IMG/VR virus record: IMGVR_UViG_3300031712_000052
Location: 1 to 30,665 of that record
Origin: a virus
Reading direction: 5' to 3' (one strand)
Length of the DNA: 30,665 nt
The notes under the pieces are model-generated. The model had not been told where the DNA came from, searched no databases, and saw nothing but the letters and a program-made list of their open reading frames with translations. Positions 1 to 6,104 of this stretch are shown here, piece after piece. A program made the position numbers and the translations under genes. Position 1 is the first letter of the stretch, and each line of letters opens with the position of its first letter.

Positions 1-1
1 T

Positions 2-976
2 GGAGTCATTACACTGGCTGGTCGTAAGCTTCTTCAGGGACAGACCTTCGATCATGCGGCTCTGGTCTCTGGTACTGCCATCCTTACGCTGACTGCTATG
101 AAGCCAGGTAAGAGTGGCATCAAGGCGCAGATACTTGCTGCCCCAGTAGAATCTGGTGCACTCTCCATCGCCTACTCTGACACGCTCACTTGCGTGCTGA
201 CATCTGGAACATCGGTCATCAATCTGGTTTCAACCGATCCTAGTGCGGTTGGTCTCCAGGTTGAGATCATACAGCCAGGCGCTGGTGGAACCCTGCGTGT
301 GACCTTCGATGCGCCAAACAACAGACTGGTTATCAGATTCGCTGATGGTGGAAGCACTGCTCAAGATGTTGTTGATGCTATCAATGCAACTGCATTTGGT
401 ATCACTGCTACTCTTGGTACTGCAGGTGGTGGAGTCTACACACCAGTAGAACCTAAGGCGTTTGTGTCAGTACGGCTGTTGACTGTACAGCCTGCTCAGG
501 GTGGTAGCACAGCCAATGCAGTGGCCACACTGATCAATGCTGATGGCTCTCCTTGCCGGGGCATCATTCGTGCGGCTGCTACGGCGGCTGGCACAGGTAT
601 TTCTACTGCAGTTCCAGTGACCCCACTTGCTGGCGGAGTAGGAAACTATGCCGGTAACGGTGTGACCGTAGCTGGTATCCCCTGCATGCCAAAGAACACT
701 ACAGGCACGGCTGGAGCTGCTGCTTGGATAGACAGTGGTGTAGTAGTCATCAATCCTGACATGACGGATGTTGATCCTCCTCGTGCATCGGGAGACATGG
801 TTGCTGTCAGAGTTCAATCGAATGGTGTATTCACCAGCCCACTTACGGTTGAGCTTGATGGACCTACAGGACCCTCTGGACCAAGTGGACCTTCTGGACC
901 AAGTGGACCTTCTGGACCAAGTGGACCTTCTGGACCAAGTGGACCTTCTGGACCAAGTGGAGCTGCTGGTGAATAG
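2..976 (+). CDS. Collagen-like tail fibre/appendage protein, 5' truncated by window edge
   Basis: The reading frame is open from the left edge to a TAG at 974-976, so the gene starts outside the window and the ATG at 98 is probably internal. The visible part is rich in Ala, Gly, Thr and Val with alternating beta-strand character and no membrane segment. A stretch around codons 90-100 of the visible part ([11 protein letters not shown]) resembles small repeat domains of phage adhesins. The C-terminus is a collagen-like tract: one GPT, ten GPS triplets, then GAAGE. Gly-Pro-X repeats are common in phage tail fibres, where they form trimeric stalks. The tract ending at the very C-terminus, without a trimerisation or receptor-binding head, is unusual and suggests either a flexible surface display or docking to another fibre part. 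The specific role is inferred only. Confidence 0.65.
   Translation, partial: GVITLAGRKLLQGQTFDHAALVSGTAILTLTAMKPGKSGIKAQILAAPVESGALSIAYSDTLTCVLTSGTSVINLVSTDPSAVGLQVEIIQPGAGGTLRVTFDAPNNRLVIRFADGGSTAQDVVDAINATAFGITATLGTAGGGVYTPVEPKAFVSVRLLTVQPAQGGSTANAVATLINADGSPCRGIIRAAATAAGTGISTAVPVTPLAGGVGNYAGNGVTVAGIPCMPKNTTGTAGAAAWIDSGVVVINPDMTDVDPPRASGDMVAVRVQSNGVFTSPLTVELDGPTGPSGPSGPSGPSGPSGPSGPSGPSGPSGPSGAAGE
860..958 (+). repeat. Tandem repeats encoding Gly-Pro-Ser collagen-like tract
   Basis: The collagen-like part is built at DNA level from an 18-bp unit (GGACCAAGTGGACCTTCT) present in four identical head-to-tail copies from 878 to 949, flanked by partial copies. Each unit encodes two Gly-Pro-Ser triplets. 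Perfect 18-bp repeats in frame can expand or contract by slippage or recombination without a frameshift, so the stalk length may vary between phage isolates. Confidence 0.9.
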
Positions 977-996
977 TCTGGAGTAAGCAGTACAAG

Positions 997-1863
997 ATGG
1001 CTGATCACGAATCAGATCTGCTGGCCGTACTTGAAAAAGTCGGCCAGCAGAAGCCATCTCTCTTCGTAGATGCCGGTGAACCCGCTGTCCTCGATGCAGA
1101 CCTGGTGGTTGAAACTACTGACAAGACTAAGCCCGTTCTGACTCTTAACGACGTAGCCAGTCTTCCTCCTGTGATGGTGGGAGACATTCAGAACAAGAAG
1201 TCCACTCCAGTCACAACTAAGAATCTGTTTGTGCACCACGATTCTCATCCTGTGGTGTTTGACGTGGCACTGTTGCGTAAGTACGGAACAGACTGGTTTG
1301 AGTGGGAATCGGAGACTCTGTGGAAAGAGATCAAAGAAGATTTCCACGTACCATCTATATCAGATCATGCGAAGGCAAAGATTCAAGCGATTAAGACCCT
1401 GCACATAGGGCAGATGTACTGGACAAACTGGGAAGTGTTCTGTTGGATAACACAGGCACTTAACAACAACATTCCAGATTGGCAGGTACTTCAGAAGCCA
1501 TCTATCGCACAGCTCTTCAACAGTGTGGATGCGGCGGAGATGGTTAGGTCTGGTGAGGCATTTGTACTTGAGACACAAAGTTTTGTAGCTGCCAGCGTGC
1601 TGGACGAGAATGTTATGTACGCACCACACCCTATAGCGTTCTGTCAAAGCGAGATCAATAGATACCTTAGTGATAGGGGTCTTGAGTCCTCAGATATGAT
1701 CACAGAGGTGCAGCAGAAGTACAGGGAAATAATACGCACCCCAGAGGGTCTGACGCTGGAGGAGAACCCCGTCGATATACAGGTAGCCAAACTGAAGGTT
1801 GCGTGGGATTATCAAGCTTTAAGGAACAAGCAACTCAAGGAACAGTTGCTGTTGTTGTCATGA
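997..1863 (+). CDS. Hypothetical virion protein upstream of portal
   Basis: A 288-aa protein of unrecognised family. The first 60 residues look flexible and charged. Residues about 70-200 are richer in aromatic residues ([17 protein letters not shown]) and helix-forming stretches, and the C-terminus is a Leu/Gln/Lys-rich helix. No signal peptide, membrane span or catalytic motif is visible. The ATG at 997 is 20 nt after the previous stop, with a distant GGAG upstream. The TGA at 1861-1863 overlaps the next ATG (ATGA), which indicates translational coupling. Its place between a fibre-like gene and the portal suggests a neck, connector or tail component, but this rests on context only. Confidence 0.7.
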   Translation: MADHESDLLAVLEKVGQQKPSLFVDAGEPAVLDADLVVETTDKTKPVLTLNDVASLPPVMVGDIQNKKSTPVTTKNLFVHHDSHPVVFDVALLRKYGTDWFEWESETLWKEIKEDFHVPSISDHAKAKIQAIKTLHIGQMYWTNWEVFCWITQALNNNIPDWQVLQKPSIAQLFNSVDAAEMVRSGEAFVLETQSFVAASVLDENVMYAPHPIAFCQSEINRYLSDRGLESSDMITEVQQKYREIIRTPEGLTLEENPVDIQVAKLKVAWDYQALRNKQLKEQLLLLS

Positions 1864-2696
1864 GACACATAACCCAGTCCCACATGCATGCACTGGTTGA
1901 GCAGCTCCAGAAGGAGGCTGCTCTTCCGCTGTCTGGCATTCGTAAGCTAATTCCAGCGGTGCGTGAGGGTCTTAGCAATAGGATGGGCACCTATGGTGGG
2001 AAGCTTGCGATAGGCGCTGGCGCGGGGGCAGCAGTGGGAGCTGGTACTGCAGAGCCTGGTGAAAGGCTTCAGGGCGCTTCTAGAGGGGCTTTAGTTGGTG
2101 GTGGTTTGACTGGTGCTGGGTTGCTGGCTACCAAGGGTGGTAGAGAAGCAGCCAGCAAAGCAACCAAGAAGTTCTGGGACAGATCTAAGTACCAGTTCAC
2201 AGGCCACGGTATAGAAGGTAATCCAGCAGAACAACTTTCTAAAGCTAGGGAGTTAGGGGTGCTTCCAGAGTTGGCGGAGAAGCCACACGCTAAGGACCTG
2301 GCTAGAGATGCAGCCCACCAACAAGCATTCCAACAGGGCTGGCTGACTGTTCCTGGTGCAGTACACGGCATGGTTACACACCCAGGAAAACTGCTCCACA
2401 ATTCCTGGAATAGGATGGGTCAGCTCGAGAAGGGACTGACCGGTGCTGCCGGCGTTGGTATAACTATGGATGCTGCCAGACCTACTGAACCAGGTGGGCC
2501 TGGCAGGCTAGAACGTACCCTAGGCGATGCTGCAAGTACCGTGGGCTACACAGTAGGGCCCTCTGGCCTCTTGCCAAGCTACCTGTTGGGACATTGGGCG
2601 GGGAAAGCAGGAGAGGGTGTCGGCCGAACACTTGGGCAACTGGCGCCTAATAGCGGTGCTGGAGCTCTTACACCTGACGCAGGAGTAGTGGGATGA
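1860..2696 (+). CDS. Glycine-zipper virion protein (putative membrane-active)
   Basis: A 278-aa protein. The frame is open further upstream, to 1803, but the ATG at 1860 overlaps the preceding TGA (ATGA) and is the better start. The N-terminus is helical (ALVEQLQKEAALPLSG) and carries a K-E-A copy of the Lys-x-Ala motif seen in many proteins here. Residues about 48-95 form a glycine/alanine-rich glycine-zipper region (AIGAGAGAAVGAG, GALVGGGLTGAGLLATKGG) that could make a pair of membrane-inserting helices. The rest is basic and of mixed composition, with a second Gly/Ala-rich region near the C-terminus. Glycine zippers occur in phage proteins ejected into the host envelope. The gene stops in another ATGA overlap with the portal start at 2693. 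No family recognised. Confidence 0.7.
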   Translation: MRHITQSHMHALVEQLQKEAALPLSGIRKLIPAVREGLSNRMGTYGGKLAIGAGAGAAVGAGTAEPGERLQGASRGALVGGGLTGAGLLATKGGREAASKATKKFWDRSKYQFTGHGIEGNPAEQLSKARELGVLPELAEKPHAKDLARDAAHQQAFQQGWLTVPGAVHGMVTHPGKLLHNSWNRMGQLEKGLTGAAGVGITMDAARPTEPGGPGRLERTLGDAASTVGYTVGPSGLLPSYLLGHWAGKAGEGVGRTLGQLAPNSGAGALTPDAGVVG

Positions 2697-4735
2697 GTGC
2701 AGGTTTAGGTGGTGCAGATTCCTCTGCTCTCCGCTTCTCTAGGACTAGAGGACGTACCGGTAGCTCCTCAGACTACGGTCTGCAATACCCTAGCCCGTTC
2801 TTCGATATCGGACAGACCTACTTGCCAGCTACGGTCAAGCAGATGTTCCGGTGGTGTCGGTACTACTTCCTGGTGAATCCACTGATCAATGCCGTAGTCT
2901 CCAAGATGGCAGACTACCCCATTACAGACATCATCCTAGACACCGAAAAGCAAGATTTGAAGGAGAGCTGGAACAGCTTTCTCAATGAGCAACTAAGGTA
3001 CCGTCCTTTTCAGATCGAAATAGGTCTGGACTATTACACCTACGGGAATGCTCTTGTCAGCATCTTTTATCCATTCGTGAAGATTCTTCGTTGCACACGC
3101 TGCGGATTCGAGAAGCAGGCATCTGATGCCATATACAGGTTCATGAACTTCGAGTTCCACTGGCAGTGTGAGCAGTGCGATCATTCTGGTATAGCCAAGG
3201 TCCGGGACCATTACATCAAGGCACCCAAGGGTATCAGGCTACTACGATGGAATCCGGAAGACATTGACATCCGATACAACGACATCAGCGGGGAGTACGA
3301 GTACTACTATTCGATCCCGGTGCAGCTGAAGAACGACATTATAATAGGCAAAAAATCGGCGGTAGAGAGTGTGCCCCAGCTGTTCATCGACGCCCTTCGT
3401 TTGAGGAAGGCTGTCGTGTTCAGCAGGGACAATATCTACCACTTCAAGCGGCCTACCCTTGCCGGCAAAGATAGAGGCTGGGGTACTCCTATGATTTTGC
3501 CAGTACTGAAGGATACCTTCTATCTGCAGGTGCTCAGGAAGGCCCAGGAATCCATAGCTCTTGAGCATATCGTTCCCCTGAGGATGCTGTTCCCACAGTC
3601 GGGTTCTGCCACCAGTGACCCCTACACCACAGTCAACTTGCAGGACTGGCATGATCAGATTGCGGGCGAGCTACGTCGGTGGCGTGCAGACAACAACTAC
3701 ATACCCATCCTACCACTTCCTATTGGTCAAGAGACGATAGGCGGCGATGGCAGGGCCCTACTTCTCAGTCAAGAGATTCGGGTATGGTCTGAGCATATTG
3801 TTGCTGGTATGGGAGTACCCAACGAATTGATCTTTGGTGGGCTTAGCTACTCAGGATCTAACGTGTCTTTGCGCATGCTCGAGAACATGTTCTTGGGCTA
3901 CTTGTCTGACCAGTTATCCCTATTGCGGTGGGTGATTGACAGGACAGCATCCTACTTGAGCTGGCCCAAGGTGGGGGCAAGGTTCAAGCCGTTCAAGATG
4001 GCGGACGATCTACAGAGGAAGGCATATCTCTTCCAGCTTAACCAAGCTGGCAAGATGTCTGATGAGTCCTTGATGGCAGATGCTGACTACGACTCGGCTA
4101 AAGAAGACAAGATCATGGAAGTGGAGGCTTCTCGTAGGGTAGCTGCGATGAAGAAGCAGCGACTGCTACAGGCGGAGATGGAGGGAGAGGCCATGCTTGT
4201 CACAGCCAAGTGGCAGAACAAAGCACAAGCCAAGGCCATGGTGGAGCAGGCTGCGATACAGACAGAAGCGGCCAAGGAACAGATGACATTCCAGTCAGAG
4301 ATTCAGAGTGGAATGATGCAAGATCAAGCGGCTGCACAAACGGGTCAGCCTGCACCACAGAAGTCTCCAGACATGGCACCCACACCAAGAGACCCATCCT
4401 TGATTTCACCTCCAAAAGAGATCACATCTCCACTCAGTCTGAGCAGCATTCAACAACATCCAGCTACAGCCACCAACACAGATATCGCGGGTGGGATGAA
4501 TGTAGACTTGCTGTACATGGCTAGACAACTGGCGGACAAGATATCGAGGCTCACTCCTGCAGAGAAGCCAGTAACGCTCAGACGTCTACAAGAACGCAGC
4601 CCAGAGTTGCATGATACGGTTGTTGGGCTAATGATGAGCGGAGCAAATGGCCCCACCGCTGCCTCAGCCGCGTCTGCGAGAGCCCTGCCTATGCAGAGAC
4701 CTCCACAGCGAGGACCTGAAGCAGCGATGGTTTAG
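2693..4735 (+). CDS. Portal protein
   Basis: A 680-aa protein read as the dodecameric portal at the packaging vertex, through which DNA enters and leaves the head. It follows the usual portal plan: an N-terminal region (about 35-110) with FRWCRYYFLVNPLINAVVSKMADY, a central wing/stem, a conserved-looking VWSEHIVAGMGVPNELIFGG near 360-385, then SNVSLRMLENMFLGYLSDQLSLLRWVID, typical of the stem/crown boundary of large-phage portals. An inserted zinc-ribbon-like element has Cys134, Cys137, Cys159 and Cys162. Residues about 470-570 form an Ala/Gln/Glu-rich coiled coil, followed by a Pro/Gln-rich tail. Starts in an ATGA overlap. Its TAG (4733-4735) overlaps the TAA of the convergent - strand gene. 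The call rests on whole-protein pattern recognition, not on an alignment. Confidence 0.85.
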   Translation: MSAGLGGADSSALRFSRTRGRTGSSSDYGLQYPSPFFDIGQTYLPATVKQMFRWCRYYFLVNPLINAVVSKMADYPITDIILDTEKQDLKESWNSFLNEQLRYRPFQIEIGLDYYTYGNALVSIFYPFVKILRCTRCGFEKQASDAIYRFMNFEFHWQCEQCDHSGIAKVRDHYIKAPKGIRLLRWNPEDIDIRYNDISGEYEYYYSIPVQLKNDIIIGKKSAVESVPQLFIDALRLRKAVVFSRDNIYHFKRPTLAGKDRGWGTPMILPVLKDTFYLQVLRKAQESIALEHIVPLRMLFPQSGSATSDPYTTVNLQDWHDQIAGELRRWRADNNYIPILPLPIGQETIGGDGRALLLSQEIRVWSEHIVAGMGVPNELIFGGLSYSGSNVSLRMLENMFLGYLSDQLSLLRWVIDRTASYLSWPKVGARFKPFKMADDLQRKAYLFQLNQAGKMSDESLMADADYDSAKEDKIMEVEASRRVAAMKKQRLLQAEMEGEAMLVTAKWQNKAQAKAMVEQAAIQTEAAKEQMTFQSEIQSGMMQDQAAAQTGQPAPQKSPDMAPTPRDPSLISPPKEITSPLSLSSIQQHPATATNTDIAGGMNVDLLYMARQLADKISRLTPAEKPVTLRRLQERSPELHDTVVGLMMSGANGPTAASAASARALPMQRPPQRGPEAAMV

Positions 4736-5160
4736 CCACTATCTTCCTTCTTATTCTGTTGTTCCACAGACAGCTTTGTGGAGACTATGTATCTCCACCG
4801 CTTCTGGTGTTGCGAGGTTCTTGCAGTCTTCTGTCGTGCCAGGTGTTCCTCATACGGCTTGCAGTCCTTGTATACTGCAGCCGCCATTTCGTCTGGCCAA
4901 TTCGGATCAACTGATGGAATGTTTGCCTTGTACTTCTCTACGAATCCTTCTGCGATGAACTTTGGGAACCACCAGGTTTCTGTTGGTTGTCCTTCTTTGT
5001 GTCCTCTGGGTTCGTATACTGGCCGCATTCCGAATTCGCCCTTATGTAGTTCTAGGTAGAAATTCAGTGGGTTTTCAACAACCATAAAACACATCTCTCT
5101 GAAATTCTCCCATGTGACTTCTGGTACCGTGGGATCTATGACTCCAGTGTACCTTGGCAA
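4732..5160 (-). CDS. Hypothetical protein, last gene of minus-strand operon
   Basis: A 142-aa protein of unrecognised family. The frame opens at a GTG at 5211, but that codon lies inside a perfect hairpin. A TTG at 5160 follows a strong AAAGGAGG with 7-nt spacing, so TTG is chosen. The protein has aromatic patches (TWENFREMCFMVVENPLNFYLEL, ETWWFPKFIAEGFVEKY) and a basic, Gln/Lys-rich C-terminus (SQHQKRWRY), consistent with a small globular protein that may bind nucleic acid; that is a guess from composition. It ends tail-to-tail with the portal, the two stops sharing bases 4733-4734, so read-through in either direction would make antisense RNA. Confidence 0.7.
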   Translation of the reverse strand: MPRYTGVIDPTVPEVTWENFREMCFMVVENPLNFYLELHKGEFGMRPVYEPRGHKEGQPTETWWFPKFIAEGFVEKYKANIPSVDPNWPDEMAAAVYKDCKPYEEHLARQKTARTSQHQKRWRYIVSTKLSVEQQNKKEDSG

Positions 5161-5200
5161 AGCTGTTCCTCCTTTCTTTGTGGTGATGGTCGGACGGTAG

Positions 5201-5223
5201 GTAGCCCACACCTTGTGGGCTAC
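5201..5223. other. Perfect 10-bp stem-loop in operon leader/intergenic
   Basis: GTAGCCCACA and TGTGGGCTAC form a perfect 10-bp inverted repeat around a 3-nt loop. It lies between the stop of the upstream - strand gene (5239) and the TTG start of the next (5160). No T-run follows on either strand, so an ordinary intrinsic terminator is unlikely. It may be an RNA processing or stability element, an attenuator or an operator. Confidence 0.75.
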
Positions 5224-5238
5224 CTCGTCCTTCCCGTA

Positions 5239-5463
5239 TTACAACAAACTGTTCTCTAGTAGGGCAGCCCCCTCCTCGGGGTCTCCCTCTCCCAATACCC
5301 TGTGCAGACAATGCCTACACAGTTTTCTGGTTGCGGCAGAGCCGTCTTCTACAAACACTTCCTCGCTTAGATCAAGCCTGCCTAATGTGATCTGATTGCC
5401 GTATGGATTGGCATCGAAATCTCCATCACACACAGCACAGTATCGTGTGCTTATAGCGTGCAC
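5239..5463 (-). CDS. Small double-CxxC (putative zinc-binding) protein
   Basis: About 74 aa from a GTG at 5463, 25 nt after the previous gene's stop, with GAGG about 11 nt upstream. The frame stays open to 5619, but that part overlaps a better-supported gene, so the short version is preferred. Two Cys pairs, TRYCAVCDGDFD near the N-terminus and KLCRHCLHRVLGEG about 40 residues later, are arranged like a treble-clef or zinc-ribbon fold. The intervening part is acidic and beta-rich. Small zinc proteins of this size in phages often bind nucleic acid or the transcription machinery. Its place in the operon divergent from the phage RNA polymerase makes a transcription role possible but unproven. 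The start codon is uncertain. Confidence 0.6.
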   Translation of the reverse strand: MHAISTRYCAVCDGDFDANPYGNQITLGRLDLSEEVFVEDGSAATRKLCRHCLHRVLGEGDPEEGAALLENSLL

Positions 5464-5488
5464 ACTGTCATCTACCTCGTTGTAGACA

Positions 5489-5740
5489 TTATCGAAGCAC
5501 TTTGTGCCAGATAGATACTTCCGCTTGTATACCCTCAGGTAGTTCACCAGGTGGCACATCTGCCCACGAGTGGAACACAAAGAAGTTCGGGTCTTTGCGC
5601 ATAGGGAGTATCTTGCCATTTTCGATCACTACTAACTCTGCTCCTATAGGCTCAGGAGGTTCATCTGGGTCGTCGTTCTCCATAGGAGAGGAACAGATTC
5701 TACAGACAAAGCTCGGTCTGATGATTAGCGGCGCAAGCAT
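5489..5740 (-). CDS. Hypothetical 83-aa CxxC protein
   Basis: Starts at an ATG (5740) 3 nt after an AGGA. Near the N-terminus it carries one CxxC knuckle (SFVCRICSSPMEND), followed by an acidic proline-rich stretch (DDPDEPPEPIG), a beta-like segment (AELVVIENGKILPM) and FFVFHSWADVPPGELPEG. One Cys pair is too few for a complete zinc site unless the protein dimerises or uses other ligands. Its start overlaps the end of a possible 35-aa ORF. No known family recognised. Confidence 0.65.
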   Translation of the reverse strand: MLAPLIIRPSFVCRICSSPMENDDPDEPPEPIGAELVVIENGKILPMRKDPNFFVFHSWADVPPGELPEGIQAEVSIWHKVLR

Positions 5741-5807
5741 GTTTCCTGGGGATCATTAGTACTGTCATATATGCCGCCAAAAGGCTGAAGACAAAGTGCC
5801 AAATCAT
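5700..5807 (-). CDS. Possible 35-aa membrane mini-protein
   Basis: ATG at 5807 overlaps the TGA of the preceding 40-aa ORF (ATGA), which is the main support for it. The first 20 residues are strongly hydrophobic (IWHFVFSLLAAYMTVLMI) and would span a membrane; a short polar tail with two Cys follows. The last 41 bases overlap the start of the 83-aa gene in another frame. A single-span peptide could be a holin-like or regulatory membrane peptide, but no family is recognised and the ORF is short enough to be chance. Confidence 0.4.
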   Translation of the reverse strand: MIWHFVFSLLAAYMTVLMIPRKHACAANHQTELCL

Positions 5808-5926
5808 TTCTCGTCTTGACCTGCATCGGAGTAGTTCTCCTCTTTTCCACCTTCGATCTCATCGAAAAGGCTGTCCTTGAGATCATCCATAGGTCCACTG
5901 GTTTCTTGGTGGTCGGACTCAGGCAT
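5804..5926 (-). CDS. Possible 40-aa acidic mini-protein, first gene of minus operon
   Basis: ATG at 5926 to TGA at 5804. It is very acidic and hydrophilic (MDDLKDSLFDEIEGG and KEENYSDAGQDEK), and its codon use matches other genes here (GAC, GAG, AAG, ATC). A competing longer frame on the same strand (to 5967) gives a basic, low-quality protein and was set aside. An AGGGG lies about 10 nt upstream of the ATG. Coupled by ATGA to the next small ORF. Acidic mini-proteins in phages often inhibit host enzymes or mimic DNA, but nothing specific can be claimed. Confidence 0.5.
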   Translation of the reverse strand: MPESDHQETSGPMDDLKDSLFDEIEGGKEENYSDAGQDEK

Positions 5927-5958
5927 CTAAACATAACCCCTGTACTTAGGTGTTGCCT

Positions 5959-6005
5959 CTGTGTCAACCTTAGACACAGCCAGAAGTAAAGTTATCTTAC
6001 TTCTG
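5959..6005. other. Two tandem perfect stem-loops in minus-operon leader
   Basis: Two adjoining inverted repeats: CTGTGTC/GACACAG (7 bp, 7-nt loop, 5959-5979) and CAGAAGTAA/TTACTTCTG (9 bp, 7-nt loop, 5981-6005). Read leftward they begin a few bases after the putative promoter TATAAG at 6018-6013, so the leader of the minus operon would start with two stable hairpins. Possible roles are protection of the 5' end, attenuation or binding of a regulator. There is no T-run after either. Confidence 0.75.
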
Positions 6006-6012
6006 TACTATC

Positions 6013-6046
6013 CTTATAACGCTTACCGACTTACAATTTCATACCC
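6013..6046 (-). promoter_or_regulatory. Putative leftward promoter of the small-gene operon
   Basis: On the - strand GTTATAAGG (6020-6012) matches the TATAAG core of the three GGGTATAAG copies elsewhere in the window, with an AAA-containing element (ATGAAA) 18 nt upstream. It lacks the GGG. A second candidate, GGGTATGAA (6046-6038), sits just upstream. It would drive the operon from 5926 leftward through the stem-loop leader. It is weaker than the other copies. Confidence 0.5.
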
Positions 6047-6059
6047 ACCAGTCGGGTAT
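6041..6059. promoter_or_regulatory. Inverted repeat ATACCC-N7-GGGTAT upstream of RNA polymerase gene
   Basis: ATACCC at 6041-6046 and GGGTAT at 6054-6059 are perfect inverted copies around ACCAGTC. The right half with its flank (CCAGTCGGGTAT) recurs exactly at the - strand promoter near 21110. It could be an operator, or two divergent GGGTAT promoter cores: the right one would place a transcript start roughly 35 nt before the polymerase start codon. Without a -35 match on the + strand, its promoter function is uncertain. Confidence 0.45.
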
Positions 6060-6104
6060 CTCTGGTAGTTTGGTGGGGTAACAACACACATTTAGGAGAG
6101 ATTC

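Noticed and set aside
98-100. ATG as the true start of the collagen-like gene
   Set aside because: The frame is open to the window edge with protein-like sequence and no ribosome binding site precedes this ATG, so the gene more likely begins outside the window.
467-1057. 196-aa ORF on the minus strand across the collagen-like gene
   Set aside because: It is the antisense of a repeat-rich real gene; its own protein is a Ser/Arg/Trp repeat artefact of the 18-bp repeats.
3242-3652. 136-aa minus-strand ORF inside the portal gene
   Set aside because: Antisense shadow of a well-supported gene, with no ribosome binding site or recognisable protein features.
4705-4720. 16-nt identity (ACAGCGAGGACCTGAA) between the portal 3' end and 21314-21329
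   Set aside because: One exact 16-nt match in a 30-kb window is not far from chance, and no wider similarity surrounds it; not called a repeat or attachment site.
5464-5619. Upstream extension of the double-CxxC gene
   Set aside because: It overlaps the credible 83-aa gene over most of its length in another frame; the GTG at 5463 is more consistent with gene spacing, though not certain.
5725-5967. 80-aa minus-strand ORF
   Set aside because: Its protein is basic and irregular. The neighbouring frame gives an acidic ORF with codon use like the other genes and an ATGA coupling, so that frame was preferred.
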